From: Sva-07 sp963698565
Lineage (GTDB): Bacteria > Actinomycetota > Acidimicrobiia > Acidimicrobiales > Ilumatobacteraceae
Assembly: GCA_963698565.1 (NCBI GenBank)
Contig: CAVORH010000026.1
Span: forward strand, 1 to 64,000
Reading direction: 5' to 3'
DNA: 64,000 nucleotides
Positions 46,023-54,575 of this stretch are shown piece by piece. A model generated the notes under the pieces. That model had not been told where the DNA came from and did no database searches. It was given only the letters and a program-made list of their open reading frames with translations. The translations under genes and the position numbers were made by a program. The first letter of the stretch is position 1. Each line of letters starts with the position of its first letter.

Positions 46023-46613
46023 ATGTCCCGCAAACTCACCCTCGAAGACATCGCCGACGTGCGCGCCTACGAGCGCGAGCGCGAATCGTTCCGTGCGTCG
46101 GTGATGGAGATCAAGCGCCGTCGGCGCCTCGCGTTCGGAACCATCATCACGCTGATGTTCGAGAACCGTGAGACGATGCGACTCCAGATCCAGGAGATGA
46201 CCCGCGTCGAGAAGCTCGTCACCGACGAGGACATCCAGGTCGAACTCGACACCTACAACCCGATGATCCCCGAACCCGGCCAGCTCTGCGCCACGGTGTT
46301 CCTGGAGCTCACGAGCGACGACCAGATGCGAGAGTGGCTGCCGAAGCTGGTCGGCATCGAGCGCTCGTTCGTGATCGTGTTGTCGAACGGCGACCGCGTC
46401 GAATCGATCACCGACGAGGCGCACGCCGGCCAGCTCACCAGGGAGACCGCCACCGCGGCGGTCCACTACATCCGTTTCGAGTTCACCCCGGAGCAGGTCG
46501 AGGCCTTCGCCGCGGGCCCCGTGCGCATCGAGATCACCCACCCGGAGTACCTCGAAGCGGTCGAGCTCAGCGACGCCACGTACGCCGAGCTGCTCGCCGA
46601 CCTGCGCCCCTGA
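46023..46613 (+). CDS. DUF3501 family protein
   Basis: A 196-residue soluble protein of the DUF3501 family. Recognisable pieces are the start MSRKLTLEDIADVRAYE, the basic EIKRRRRLAFGTIITLMFEN stretch, MTRVEKLVTDEDIQ and a C-terminal HYIRFEFTPEQVEAF strand. GAGGAG lies upstream (46005-46013). Family members occur beside rubrerythrin and GlpC-like Fe-S proteins in several bacteria; the biochemical role is not established. It forms a probable unit with the two preceding genes. Confidence 0.8.
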   Translation: MSRKLTLEDIADVRAYERERESFRASVMEIKRRRRLAFGTIITLMFENRETMRLQIQEMTRVEKLVTDEDIQVELDTYNPMIPEPGQLCATVFLELTSDDQMREWLPKLVGIERSFVIVLSNGDRVESITDEAHAGQLTRETATAAVHYIRFEFTPEQVEAFAAGPVRIEITHPEYLEAVELSDATYAELLADLRP

Positions 46614-46734
46614 GGCGCCGCCACGCTTCCGCCGCCGAAACACGCACGTCATCCGTCCGCCACGAAATTTCACTGGCGAATCCGACGAGGGCGTTCTAGA
46701 TTCGCCTGGACAGCAGTCGTCATGGGGAGTCGAA

Positions 46735-46974
46735 GTGTCGGTACAGGAGTTGAAGTGGTGGGACCTCGGGGCATGTCGGGGTCTCGACGCAGCGTTGTTC
46801 TATCCCGACGACGACGAGGGCGCAGAGGTCGCCAAGGCGGTGTGCGCCGGTTGCCACGTCCAGGCGTCGTGTCTGGAGCACGCCCTGTCGTTCCGTGAGA
46901 AGGCGGGCGTGTGGGGCGGCGCGACCGAGCGGGACCGCCGACGGATCATCCGGCAGCGCCGCCGCGTCTCCTGA
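46735..46974 (+). CDS. WhiB-family iron-sulphur transcription regulator
   Basis: A 79-residue protein starting at GTG 46735 with the four cluster-binding cysteines at 14, 37, 40 and 46 (C-x22-C-x2-C-x5-C), the GVWGGATERDRR turn motif at about 61-72 and a basic tail (RRIIRQRRRVS). WhiB-like proteins are restricted to actinobacteria and their phages, carry a [4Fe-4S] cluster, and act with the main sigma factor in control of development, stress and redox genes. Which of these applies here is not readable. It is monocistronic by spacing. Confidence 0.93.
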   Translation: MSVQELKWWDLGACRGLDAALFYPDDDEGAEVAKAVCAGCHVQASCLEHALSFREKAGVWGGATERDRRRIIRQRRRVS

Positions 46975-47022
46975 CACAACGGCTGGTGGCCGACACCAAC
47001 CGTTGCATCTACCATCGGCGCG

Positions 47023-48087
47023 ATGTCGACGACGAAGGTTCCGTTCGAATGGCCGGTGGTGCTCGCCACGATGCTCTCGGGCGGCGATCTCGATGGTGCC
47101 CACGCCGGTGCGGCGATGGCGGCGATCCTCGACGGTGACGCAACCGCCGCCCAGATCGCCGGTTTCCTGGTGGCGCTGCGGGCGAAGGGTGAGACCGCCG
47201 AGGAGCTGCACGGCATGCTCGATGCGGCGATGCACGCCGCGACGTTCGTGCCTCTCACCGACGACGAACGGGCCCACTGCGTGGACGTGGTCGGCACCGG
47301 AGGGGACGGCTCGCATTCGATCAACGTCTCCACGATGGCGGCTCTGGTCGTTGCCGGCGCGGGCGTTCCCGTGTGCAAGCACGGAAACCGGTCAGCGTCG
47401 TCGAAGTGCGGCACGGCCGACGTCCTCGAACTGCTCGGCGTGGCGATCGAGTTGTCGGCCGCCGGTGTCGCGGCGTGCGTGCGTGAGGCCGGCATCGGAT
47501 TCTGTTACGCCCCGGCATTTCACCCTGCCTTCCGATTCGCCGGTCCGCCGCGCCGGGAGCTCGGCGTGCCGACGGCGTTCAACCTGCTGGGCCCGATGGC
47601 GAACCCGGGGCGCGTCGAACGCCAGCTGATCGGCGTTGCCGATGCCCGTTTCGCCGCCCCGATGGCGGTCGCGCTCGAACGTCAGGGCCTGACCACGGCG
47701 TGGGTCGTCCACGGCGAGGGCATGGACGAGCTGACGACGACCGGGCCGTCACAGGTCACGGCGCTCGATCACGGGGCGATCAGCGAGTTCACGGTCGATC
47801 CGGCCGCGCTCGGTTTCCCTCGGGCGGAGGCCGACGACCTGCGCGGCGGCGCGCCGGAGGAGAACGCGCTGGCCGTACGCCGCGTGCTGGCAGGAGAGCT
47901 CGGCGCGCATCGCGACGTCGTGGTGCTGAACGCGGCGGCGGCCCTCGTGGTGTCGGGCACCGTCGGCGATCTGGCCACCGGTGTCGAGCAGGCGACCGCC
48001 TCGATCGACGGCGGCCACGCGCAGGCGAGCCTCGACGCGCTGATCAGGGTGTCGCAAGCCCACGCAGCTGCGGAAGCCGATCGCTGA
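47023..48087 (+). CDS. trpD: Anthranilate phosphoribosyltransferase
   Basis: This enzyme joins anthranilate and phosphoribosyl pyrophosphate in tryptophan synthesis. The 354 residues carry the PRPP-binding VVGTGGDGSHSINVST, AGVPVCKHGNRSASSKCG, the anthranilate-binding FCYAPAFHPAF and AFNLLGPMANPG. It starts at ATG 47023. The last 44 bp overlap the end of the convergent exonuclease-GIY-YIG gene, so the two coding ends are antisense to each other. No other trp genes are in the window. Confidence 0.93.
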   Translation: MSTTKVPFEWPVVLATMLSGGDLDGAHAGAAMAAILDGDATAAQIAGFLVALRAKGETAEELHGMLDAAMHAATFVPLTDDERAHCVDVVGTGGDGSHSINVSTMAALVVAGAGVPVCKHGNRSASSKCGTADVLELLGVAIELSAAGVAACVREAGIGFCYAPAFHPAFRFAGPPRRELGVPTAFNLLGPMANPGRVERQLIGVADARFAAPMAVALERQGLTTAWVVHGEGMDELTTTGPSQVTALDHGAISEFTVDPAALGFPRAEADDLRGGAPEENALAVRRVLAGELGAHRDVVVLNAAAALVVSGTVGDLATGVEQATASIDGGHAQASLDALIRVSQAHAAAEADR

Positions 48088-49714
48088 CCGGGAACAGCCA
48101 CTCGCCGGTGCACCGCACCGTGAGTCGCTCGGCCCGCTTGTCGCAGAATCGTGCGAGGCACAGCGCCTCGTCGATCTGGTGGCGAGACAGCACTGCGCTG
48201 TCGGTGGCATCGGGAGGCGGCACGGGCAGCGCGCGGCCTGCCGAACCGACTCGTGTGGCGTCGGTGAGCCGCGCCCCGTCGACGATCCAGATCGACTGAC
48301 CGTCGCTGATCTCCGCCCGCCCCGCCCGGCGGAGCGCGTCGACGAGGTGGAAGCGCCGTGCGGCACCCACGAGCGCGGTCAACCGGTCGCGTGCCGCCGC
48401 CGCCTCCTCGAATCGCTGCTGGTTGGCGAGTTGCATCATCTTGTCGTGGAGGACATCGGCCACCCGCTGCGAGCGGCCCTCGAGTGCCTCCGCGGCGAGT
48501 TGCACCGCAGCGGCGTACTCGCCGGGATCGACGGTGCCCGAGCACGGGCAGAGGGCCACGCCGAGTTGGGCGGCGCTGCACATCGGGGCGTCGGCCGGGG
48601 CGACGTAGTTGCGGCCGAGGCGAGCGGTGCACCGGCGCAGGGGCACGGCGCTGTGGATCGCCTCGACGACCAGGTTGGCCATCGTGCGTGACGGCAGCGG
48701 CCCGAGGTGTACGCCGGTCGGTGACGGGTTCTTGACCACCGAGAGGCGAGGCCAGGGTGTGCCCGTGTCGAGCCGGATGTAGCAGTACCGGTCGGCCCGC
48801 GTTCCCGCACGGTTGTAGCGGGGGAGGAGCCGGCTGATCAGACGGCTCTCGATCACCTCGGCCGACAGGGCGTCGGGAAGATCGAGGTGGGTGACCGACT
48901 GGGTCTCTCGCAGCATCGGGCCGATCTTGCGGCGATCGTCGCTGCCGAAGTACGAGCGCACGCGCTGGCGCAGGTTGGTGGCCTTGCCGACGTAGAGGAC
49001 GTCGTCGCGTTGGCCGCGGAACATGTAGACCCCCGGTGTCCGCGGCAGGTCGGCGGTCAATTTCAGCTTCGCGGCCTGTGGGTGGCCGGCGAGCTTGGCG
49101 AGCGCGACGAGGTCGTCGAGCCCGACGACTCCCAGCCCGGCGGCTCGCTCGATCAGGAGGTGGAGGAGGTCGGCGGTGGCGAGTGCGTCGTCGAGCGCCC
49201 GGTGGCTCGGTCGGTGGTCGAGCCGAAACCTCGATGCGAGCGTGCCGAGGCGACAGTCGGGCACCTCGTCGCGTACGAGTCGACGGGCGAGGGCGACGGT
49301 GTCGACCACGCGACCGGTCAGCGGTGGACGGTCGTGACGTTCGCAGGCAGCGCGCAGGAAACCGACGTCGAAGCCGACGTTGTGGCCCACGATCACCGCA
49401 TCGCCGACGAACTCGGTCAGCGACGGGAGCACCGCTCCGATGCGCGGTGCCGGGGCCACGAGCGCGTCGGTGAGACCGGTCAGCACCGTGATCTGGGGCG
49501 GAATCGCACGGCCCGGGTTGACCAGGGTCTGGAAGGTGCCCAGGCACTGGCCTCCTTGCACCTTGACCGCGCCGACCTCGGTGATCTGGTCCTCGTTGCG
49601 GTTCCCGCCGGTGGTCTCGAGGTCGATGACGCAGAACACGACGTCGTGCAGGGGCGTGCCGAGATCGTCGAAGCTGCGCTGCTGGGGGAGCGATGCGATC
49701 GAACGGACGGCCAT
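48044..49714 (-). CDS. DEDDh exonuclease fused to UvrC-like GIY-YIG endonuclease
   Basis: A 556-residue DNA-repair-type nuclease. Residues about 23-190 are a DEDDh 3'-5' exonuclease of the DnaQ/epsilon type, with Asp and Glu in VIDLETTGG, Asp in HNVGFDVGF and the last pair in HRALDDALATADLL. Residues about 225-305 are a GIY-YIG nuclease (PGVYMFRGQRDDVLYVGKATN, catalytic Arg in LRQRVRSYF). A UvrB-binding UVR motif (LANQQRFEEAAAARDRL) lies near 430-450. The C-terminal RNase-H-like nuclease half of UvrC is absent. Mycobacteria carry a similar protein next to trpD. Two LexA-like boxes in its promoter suggest DNA-damage induction. Confidence 0.88.
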   Translation of the reverse strand: MAVRSIASLPQQRSFDDLGTPLHDVVFCVIDLETTGGNRNEDQITEVGAVKVQGGQCLGTFQTLVNPGRAIPPQITVLTGLTDALVAPAPRIGAVLPSLTEFVGDAVIVGHNVGFDVGFLRAACERHDRPPLTGRVVDTVALARRLVRDEVPDCRLGTLASRFRLDHRPSHRALDDALATADLLHLLIERAAGLGVVGLDDLVALAKLAGHPQAAKLKLTADLPRTPGVYMFRGQRDDVLYVGKATNLRQRVRSYFGSDDRRKIGPMLRETQSVTHLDLPDALSAEVIESRLISRLLPRYNRAGTRADRYCYIRLDTGTPWPRLSVVKNPSPTGVHLGPLPSRTMANLVVEAIHSAVPLRRCTARLGRNYVAPADAPMCSAAQLGVALCPCSGTVDPGEYAAAVQLAAEALEGRSQRVADVLHDKMMQLANQQRFEEAAAARDRLTALVGAARRFHLVDALRRAGRAEISDGQSIWIVDGARLTDATRVGSAGRALPVPPPDATDSAVLSRHQIDEALCLARFCDKRAERLTVRCTGEWLFPVSDRLPQLRGLATP

Positions 49715-49731
49715 CTCGGACAGAAGAGCAC

Positions 49732-49789
49732 GAACATGCGTACGTTGTCAAGAACGTGCGTTCGTGATCGCATCGAGGTGGAGTAACCT
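49732..49789. promoter_or_regulatory. Divergent promoter region with two LexA (SOS)-like boxes
   Basis: GAAC-GTGC-GTTC at 49752-49763 fits the actinobacterial SOS core GAAC-N4-GTTC exactly; GAAC-ATGC-GTAC at 49732-49743 differs by one base. A perfect TTGACA reads on the minus strand at 49746-49751. For the plus strand, TTCGTG (49761-49766) and TAACCT (49784-49789) have a 17-bp spacer and end just before the ATG at 49796, so that mRNA would be leaderless. Both genes could therefore be LexA-controlled. Confidence 0.65.
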
Positions 49790-49795
49790 CGTGCC

Positions 49796-51052
49796 ATGTC
49801 CGAGGGGATCGAGATCGAGCACCGCGATCTCCGCTCGGCGATCGAGTTCGCGGTGGCACTCGCCGAGGAGGCCAACCGGGGCAAGCGGTCGCTGCCCTAC
49901 CCGAAGGAGCTGCGTGCGCACTTCGGCGCCGCGAGGATCCCGACCGGGGCGCTGGGCCGGTTGCGCCGCTCGATCGAGGCCGATGACACGTTCCGCCGAA
50001 CGATCGCCGTGGGCGCCGTCCCCGAGCTGGTCGACCCGATCGGGTTGCTCTGGCTGCAGCGACCGACCGGCTGGGAGGACGAGGTCGCGACGCTGCTCGA
50101 CGCCCGTGCACGCGAGGCGACCGAGGCCGATCTGCGCACCGAACTGAAACGATCGGAGAAGCGTCGAGCCGCCGCCGAACAGTTGGCCGTGCGAGCGCAG
50201 GCGGCGTTCGTCGAGCAGTCGGCGTCGCTCGACGCGCTCCGCACCGAGCTCGACATCGTGCGCGCCGACCTGACGAAGTCCGAGGACGCCGTCGGCGAAT
50301 TGCGCGCCGAACTGATCGATGTCCGCAACGAGGCTCGCCATGCTCGTGACCGCGAGGCCGCGCTCCGGGCGCGGCTCGACGCGGCGTCCTCATCCGCTCC
50401 GGCGGATGCGGTGCCGTCGGAGGCTCCGACACCCGATCCCGAACCGCCGCAGGCACCGGGCGTCGATCTCGGCGAGCTGGATGCGATCGCCGAGGCGGCT
50501 CGCCAGCTGGGCGATCGGGTCGATGCGCTCGCCGCGTCCCTCGGACCGTCGACCGAGGGGCCCGAGTCGGAGTCGCAGCCGGGAGCCTCGCCGACCGCTC
50601 GCTCCTTGCAGCATCGTCGGCCGCTGCGCCTCCCCGGCGGGGTGATCTCCACGTCGAAGGCTGCCGCCGAGTTCCTGTTGAGGTCCGACGCTGCCGTCGT
50701 CGTCGACGGCTACAACGTTGCGAAACTCGGCTGGCCCGACGAGCGTCTCGACGAACAGCGCCGACGGCTCCTCGACGGGCTCGAGAACACCGCACGGCGC
50801 CACGGCACCGACATCACCGTCATCTTCGACGGCTCCACCGTCGTCGGGGCCCACGCGGATCGGCGCCGGATGCTCCGCGTGGCCTACTCGCCCGAGGGCG
50901 TCATCGCCGACGACGTGATCCGCGACGAGGTCCGCCGTCTCCCGGCGGGCCGAGCCGTGGTCGTGGTGACGAACGACGCCGAGATCATCGCGGACGTGCG
51001 CCAACTCGGCGCCAACACGCTGCCGAGCAACGCGCTGCTCGCAGCGCTCTGA
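49796..51052 (+). CDS. Coiled-coil protein with C-terminal NYN (YacP-like) ribonuclease domain
   Basis: A 418-residue protein. Residues about 10-90 form a helical N-terminal domain (RGKRSLPYPKELRAHFGAAR), about 95-205 are charged coiled coil, and 205-270 are a Pro/Ala-rich linker. Residues about 298-418 are a NYN/PIN-like nuclease with the catalytic Asp in VVVDGYNVAKLGWP, a second in ITVIFDGS, and another acid in VVTNDAEIIADVR. YacP-type NYN domains act on RNA. It is divergent from the SOS-type nuclease and shares its LexA-box region. Confidence 0.82.
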   Translation: MSEGIEIEHRDLRSAIEFAVALAEEANRGKRSLPYPKELRAHFGAARIPTGALGRLRRSIEADDTFRRTIAVGAVPELVDPIGLLWLQRPTGWEDEVATLLDARAREATEADLRTELKRSEKRRAAAEQLAVRAQAAFVEQSASLDALRTELDIVRADLTKSEDAVGELRAELIDVRNEARHARDREAALRARLDAASSSAPADAVPSEAPTPDPEPPQAPGVDLGELDAIAEAARQLGDRVDALAASLGPSTEGPESESQPGASPTARSLQHRRPLRLPGGVISTSKAAAEFLLRSDAAVVVDGYNVAKLGWPDERLDEQRRRLLDGLENTARRHGTDITVIFDGSTVVGAHADRRRMLRVAYSPEGVIADDVIRDEVRRLPAGRAVVVVTNDAEIIADVRQLGANTLPSNALLAAL

Positions 51053-51103
51053 CGCCGGCCGGCCGGATCAACTCTGTGACAGCCCCGCGTCATCATCGTC
51101 GGC

Positions 51104-51373
51104 ATGAGTGATCTCGACCACGACGGCTTCTCCATCGAGTGCGGCACCTGCGTCGCCACCGGTACCACGGCGTGCACCGACTGCGTCGTGTCGCATCTGC
51201 TCGCCAACGACGACGGCCCGATCGGCTTCGTCACGGTCGCCCCTCCCGTCACGGCCACTGATCGGGCGATCGCCCTGTTCGCGCAGGCGGGGATGCTCGA
51301 CGACCCGGTTCGGTTCGTCGCGATCGACGAGTTCGAGCGCGGGATCGCCGCCGACCTCGCTGCGGTGCCCTGA
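51104..51373 (+). CDS. Small cysteine-motif protein, unknown function
   Basis: An 89-residue acidic protein with two CxxC pairs (Cys13, 16, 24 and 27; C-x2-C-x7-C-x2-C) near the N-terminus, suggesting a zinc knuckle. After it come a VTVAPPV segment and a helix-rich C-terminus (DRAIALFAQAGMLDD, FERGIAADLAAV). I recognise no family by name. It lies 51 bp after the NYN gene and 35 bp before queG on the same strand, so it may share their transcript. Confidence 0.65.
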   Translation: MSDLDHDGFSIECGTCVATGTTACTDCVVSHLLANDDGPIGFVTVAPPVTATDRAIALFAQAGMLDDPVRFVAIDEFERGIAADLAAVP

Positions 51374-51408
51374 CCCTGCCGTGCCCTGACCTGCCGTACC
51401 CTGACGCG

Positions 51409-52464
51409 GTGCGGCGGCCCGAACCACTTCCCACGATCGACGAGATCGTTCGGATGCTCGCCCCGGCCGGGATCAGCCACGTCGGTGTCACCACGGCCGA
51501 CGTCCTCGACGAGGCCAGAGCAGCGCTTCACGATCGGGCTGCGGAGGGGCTCCACGGCGACATGGGGTTCACCTACCGTGACCCCGACCGTTCGACCGAC
51601 CCACGGCGGGCGGTGCCGGGAGCGCAGTCGGTCATCGTGGCCGCTCGCTCGTACCTGACCGAGGTCGACCCGCCGGCGCCCGGCGACGGCCCGCATGCCC
51701 GCGTCGGGCGCTACGCCTGGGTCGATCACTACGCACCGTTGCGGGCGGCGCTGCGCGACGTGGGCCGTCGGATCCGGCGTGCCGACCACCGCGCGGTGGC
51801 GTTCGCCGACGACAACTCGATCGTCGACCGGGCCGTCGCCCATCGGGCCGGTCTCGGCTGGTACGGCAAGAACGCCAACCTGCTGCTTCCCGGCGTGGGC
51901 AGCTGGTACGTGCTCGGTTGCCTGGTCACCACCGCGCGCTACGAAGTGGCGAGCGCCCCGGTGGACGACGGCTGTGGCACGTGCCGGCGATGCATCGACG
52001 ACTGCCCCACCGGCGCGATCGTCGCCCCCGGCGTGATCGACGCGAACCGCTGCCTCAGCTGGGTGCTCCAGAAGCCGGGGTCGGTTCCGGTCGAGTACCG
52101 CAGCGCGATCGGTGATCGGATCTACGGCTGCGACGACTGCCAGGACGCCTGTCCGATCTCGGTGCGTCTCGGCCGGCGGGACACGATCGAACTCGATCCC
52201 GCCGCGCAGGCGTGGGTCGACGCGATCGAGCTGCTCGACGCCGACGACGACACGATCGAACAGCGCCACGGCCACTGGTACATCGCCGATCGTGACGTCC
52301 GCTGGCTGCGCAGGAACGCGCTGATCGTGATCGGCAACGTCGGCGACCCGGCCGATGGCCGCGTCCGGCGCGTCGTCGACCACTACCGTTCGAGCATCGA
52401 TCCGATCCTCGCCGAACATGCCGCCTGGGCCGCCGCCCGTCTCGACGATCGACCCAGCGCATGA
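51409..52464 (+). CDS. queG: Epoxyqueuosine reductase
   Basis: QueG reduces epoxyqueuosine to queuosine in the wobble position of certain tRNAs, using a cobalamin cofactor and two [4Fe-4S] clusters. The 351-residue length, GLGWYGKNANLLLPGVGSW, the cluster motifs CGTCRRCIDDCP (about 184-195) and CDDCQDACP (about 242-250), and the RWLRRNALIVIGN HEAT-like tail match the family. The start is GTG 51409. It overlaps the next gene by 4 bp (ATGA). No other queuosine genes are seen in the window. Confidence 0.92.
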   Translation: MRRPEPLPTIDEIVRMLAPAGISHVGVTTADVLDEARAALHDRAAEGLHGDMGFTYRDPDRSTDPRRAVPGAQSVIVAARSYLTEVDPPAPGDGPHARVGRYAWVDHYAPLRAALRDVGRRIRRADHRAVAFADDNSIVDRAVAHRAGLGWYGKNANLLLPGVGSWYVLGCLVTTARYEVASAPVDDGCGTCRRCIDDCPTGAIVAPGVIDANRCLSWVLQKPGSVPVEYRSAIGDRIYGCDDCQDACPISVRLGRRDTIELDPAAQAWVDAIELLDADDDTIEQRHGHWYIADRDVRWLRRNALIVIGNVGDPADGRVRRVVDHYRSSIDPILAEHAAWAAARLDDRPSA

Positions 52465-53582
52465 AGCACCTCCTCGTCACCAACGACTACCCACCGAAGA
52501 TCGGAGGGATCCAGTCGCTGCTGTGGGAGTGGTGGCGTCGACTGCCGCCCGAATCCTTCGCGGTGCTCACCAGCCCCTACGAGGGCGCCGACGTCTTCGA
52601 CGCCGGCGAGCCGTACCGCATCGAACGCACCCGCGAGCCCGTGCTGTTGCCGCACCCCTTCATGGTGCGTCAGGTCAACGAGTTGGCGAAGGAGATCGGC
52701 GCGGACTTCGTGGTCATCGACCCGGCGGTGCCGCTGGGCCTGATCGGGCCGTCGCTGGCGCTGCCGTACGACCTGGTGCTCCACGGTGCCGAGGTGACGG
52801 TTCCCGGTCGGCTGCCGGGGGCGAAGCAGGCACTCGCCTACACGCTGCGACGCGCCCGCAAGATCATTGCGGCCGGTGGGTACCCCGCCGCCGAGGGCGA
52901 GCACGCGGCCGGCCACGCGCTGCCGACCGTCGTCGTGCCGTGCGGGGTCGATCCCGACAAGTTCCATCCGCTCTCGCCCAGCGAGCGAGCGGCGGCCCGC
53001 GAGCACTTCGGGATCCCCGACGACGCCGAGGTGATCGTGGGTGTTTCTCGGCTGGTTCCGCGCAAGGGGTTCGACACCGCGATCCGAGCAGCGGCCCGGC
53101 TCCGCCTCACCCGACCCGATCTCCTGCTCGTGATCGCCGGTGCCGGGCGCGATCGCGACCGTCTCGAACGTCTCGCCACCGAGCTCGACGCGCCGGTCCG
53201 GTTCCTCGGCCGGATCCCGAACGCCGACCTTCCGCCGCTGTACGGGTGTGCCGACATCTTCACGATGCTGTGCCGCAACCGGTGGGGCGGACTCGAACAG
53301 GAGGGGTTCGGCATCGTGTTCGTCGAAGCTGCCTCCTGCGGCGTACCGCAGGTGGCCGGCGACTCGGGTGGTGCCGCGGAGGCCGTGGCCGACGGCGAGA
53401 CCGGGGTCGTGATCTCCGACCCCGAGGACGTCCAGTCGGTCGTCGATGCGTTCACGCTGCTGCTCGACGACGACGCCCTGCGCGCTCGGATGGGCGAGCG
53501 ATCGCGCCAGCGGGCGCTCGACGAGTTCGCCTACGACGTCCTCGCCCGACGGCTCGGCGACGCGCTCGGCGTGTACGACTGA
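52461..53582 (+). CDS. PimB'-like GDP-mannose-dependent mannosyltransferase
   Basis: A 373-residue GT4-type GT-B enzyme. The start KHLLVTNDYPPKIGGIQSL with its glycine loop, VSRLVPRKGFDTAIRAA, and EQEGFGIVFVEAASCGVPQV with the E-x7-E motif are those of the PimB' group. In mycobacteria and relatives PimB' adds the second mannose to phosphatidylinositol monomannoside in the cytoplasmic leaflet. Close neighbours (membrane protein, SRPBCC protein, glucokinase) resemble the mycobacterial pimB' neighbourhood. Exact donor and acceptor are inferred. Confidence 0.82.
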   Translation: MKHLLVTNDYPPKIGGIQSLLWEWWRRLPPESFAVLTSPYEGADVFDAGEPYRIERTREPVLLPHPFMVRQVNELAKEIGADFVVIDPAVPLGLIGPSLALPYDLVLHGAEVTVPGRLPGAKQALAYTLRRARKIIAAGGYPAAEGEHAAGHALPTVVVPCGVDPDKFHPLSPSERAAAREHFGIPDDAEVIVGVSRLVPRKGFDTAIRAAARLRLTRPDLLLVIAGAGRDRDRLERLATELDAPVRFLGRIPNADLPPLYGCADIFTMLCRNRWGGLEQEGFGIVFVEAASCGVPQVAGDSGGAAEAVADGETGVVISDPEDVQSVVDAFTLLLDDDALRARMGERSRQRALDEFAYDVLARRLGDALGVYD

Positions 53583-53614
53583 GCGGTCGTGGGCCGACCT
53601 GGCAGACTGAAACG

Positions 53615-54148
53615 GTGAACACCCACACCGTCGACACCGACGAGAAAGCCCCGACGCGCTCGGCCGGTGATGTGATCGTGGTCGCCGACGTCGTCGGTAC
53701 CGTCGCGTTCGTCGTCACCGCACTCACGGCCGCGATCGTGTTCTCCACGGCGAGCCAGTGGGTGGGAGCGATCACGGCGATGGGGTTGTTCGCCATCGGG
53801 GTGTTCGCGTTCCTGTGGTCGTTCTACAACGCCGTGCAACGCAGCCGCGAGGAGGAGATCTCCGTCACACAGGTGTACCTGCTGCTCGGCTCCCCGACAC
53901 CGGCGCGAGTGCGACGGATCATGCTGTCGATGCTGGCGATCCAGACCGTCGTCGGGATCGGCACTGCGGTCGCCCGTTCGGAGGCGGCGGACGGGTCTCC
54001 CGGTACGTCGCTGGCGGTCGGTGTACTGGTCCCGATGTACGGGATCGGCCTCAACGGTCTGTGGTGTGCATTCCACGGTGTGTTCCCGCCGCGACCCGAT
54101 GTCGCGACATCCGCTGCTCCGATCGACCAGAATGACGATCATGGCTGA
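53615..54148 (+). CDS. Four-helix membrane protein, unknown function
   Basis: A 177-residue protein starting at GTG 53615 with four hydrophobic helices (VVADVVGTVAFVVTALTAAI, GAITAMGLFAIGVFAFLWSF, IMLSMLAIQTVVGIGTAVA, LAVGVLVPMYGIGLNGLWCA) and an acidic tail. A conserved-looking basic loop (RSREEEISVTQVYLL) joins helices 2 and 3. I recognise no named family. Its end overlaps the next gene's start by 8 bp or more, so the two are co-translated. Confidence 0.7.
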   Translation: MNTHTVDTDEKAPTRSAGDVIVVADVVGTVAFVVTALTAAIVFSTASQWVGAITAMGLFAIGVFAFLWSFYNAVQRSREEEISVTQVYLLLGSPTPARVRRIMLSMLAIQTVVGIGTAVARSEAADGSPGTSLAVGVLVPMYGIGLNGLWCAFHGVFPPRPDVATSAAPIDQNDDHG

Positions 54149-54575
54149 GACCGCGACCGAGATCATCACCATCGAGGCTCCTCACGAACGGGTCTGGCAG
54201 ATCGCCATCGACCTGGAGAGCTACCCGATGTGGGCGCACGACATCAAGGACGTCAACATCCGTGCGACCGACGAACTCGGCCGACCGCTCGAGGTGGAGT
54301 TCCGTGCCTCGGCGTTGGGCCGCAGTACGCACTACACCTTGAAGTACGACTACTCGAACGCCCCGTTCGAGATGGGCTGGACGATGCTGAGCGGTGACAT
54401 CCAGCGCTCGATCGACGGCGTCTGGCGGTTCGAGCCCGACGGAGACGATCGCACCAACGTGCGCTACGACCTGCAGATCGACCTCGCGATCCCGCTCCCC
54501 GGCTTCGTCAAGCGCCGCGCCGAGGTCCGGATCCTGAACACGGTCCGCGAGCTCAAGGTCCGCGCCGAGGCGTGA
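54141..54575 (+). CDS. SRPBCC-family protein (polyketide-cyclase/START-like)
   Basis: A 144-residue protein (147 from the in-frame ATG at 54132; no ribosome-binding site decides). The helix-grip fold shows in TEIITIEAPHERVWQIAIDLESYPMW, a central strand with FRASALGRSTHYTLKYDY, and the C-terminal helix FVKRRAEVRILNTVRELK. Such proteins bind hydrophobic ligands or act as cyclases; similar proteins sit near pimB' in mycobacteria. The ligand is unknown. It overlaps the following glucokinase start by 4 bp. Confidence 0.78.
   Translation: MAETATEIITIEAPHERVWQIAIDLESYPMWAHDIKDVNIRATDELGRPLEVEFRASALGRSTHYTLKYDYSNAPFEMGWTMLSGDIQRSIDGVWRFEPDGDDRTNVRYDLQIDLAIPLPGFVKRRAEVRILNTVRELKVRAEA

Noticed and set aside
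47769..50795. Minus-strand open frame of 1008 codons
   Set aside because: Arg/Pro-rich without domains and overlapping the well-supported nuclease, trpD and NYN genes.
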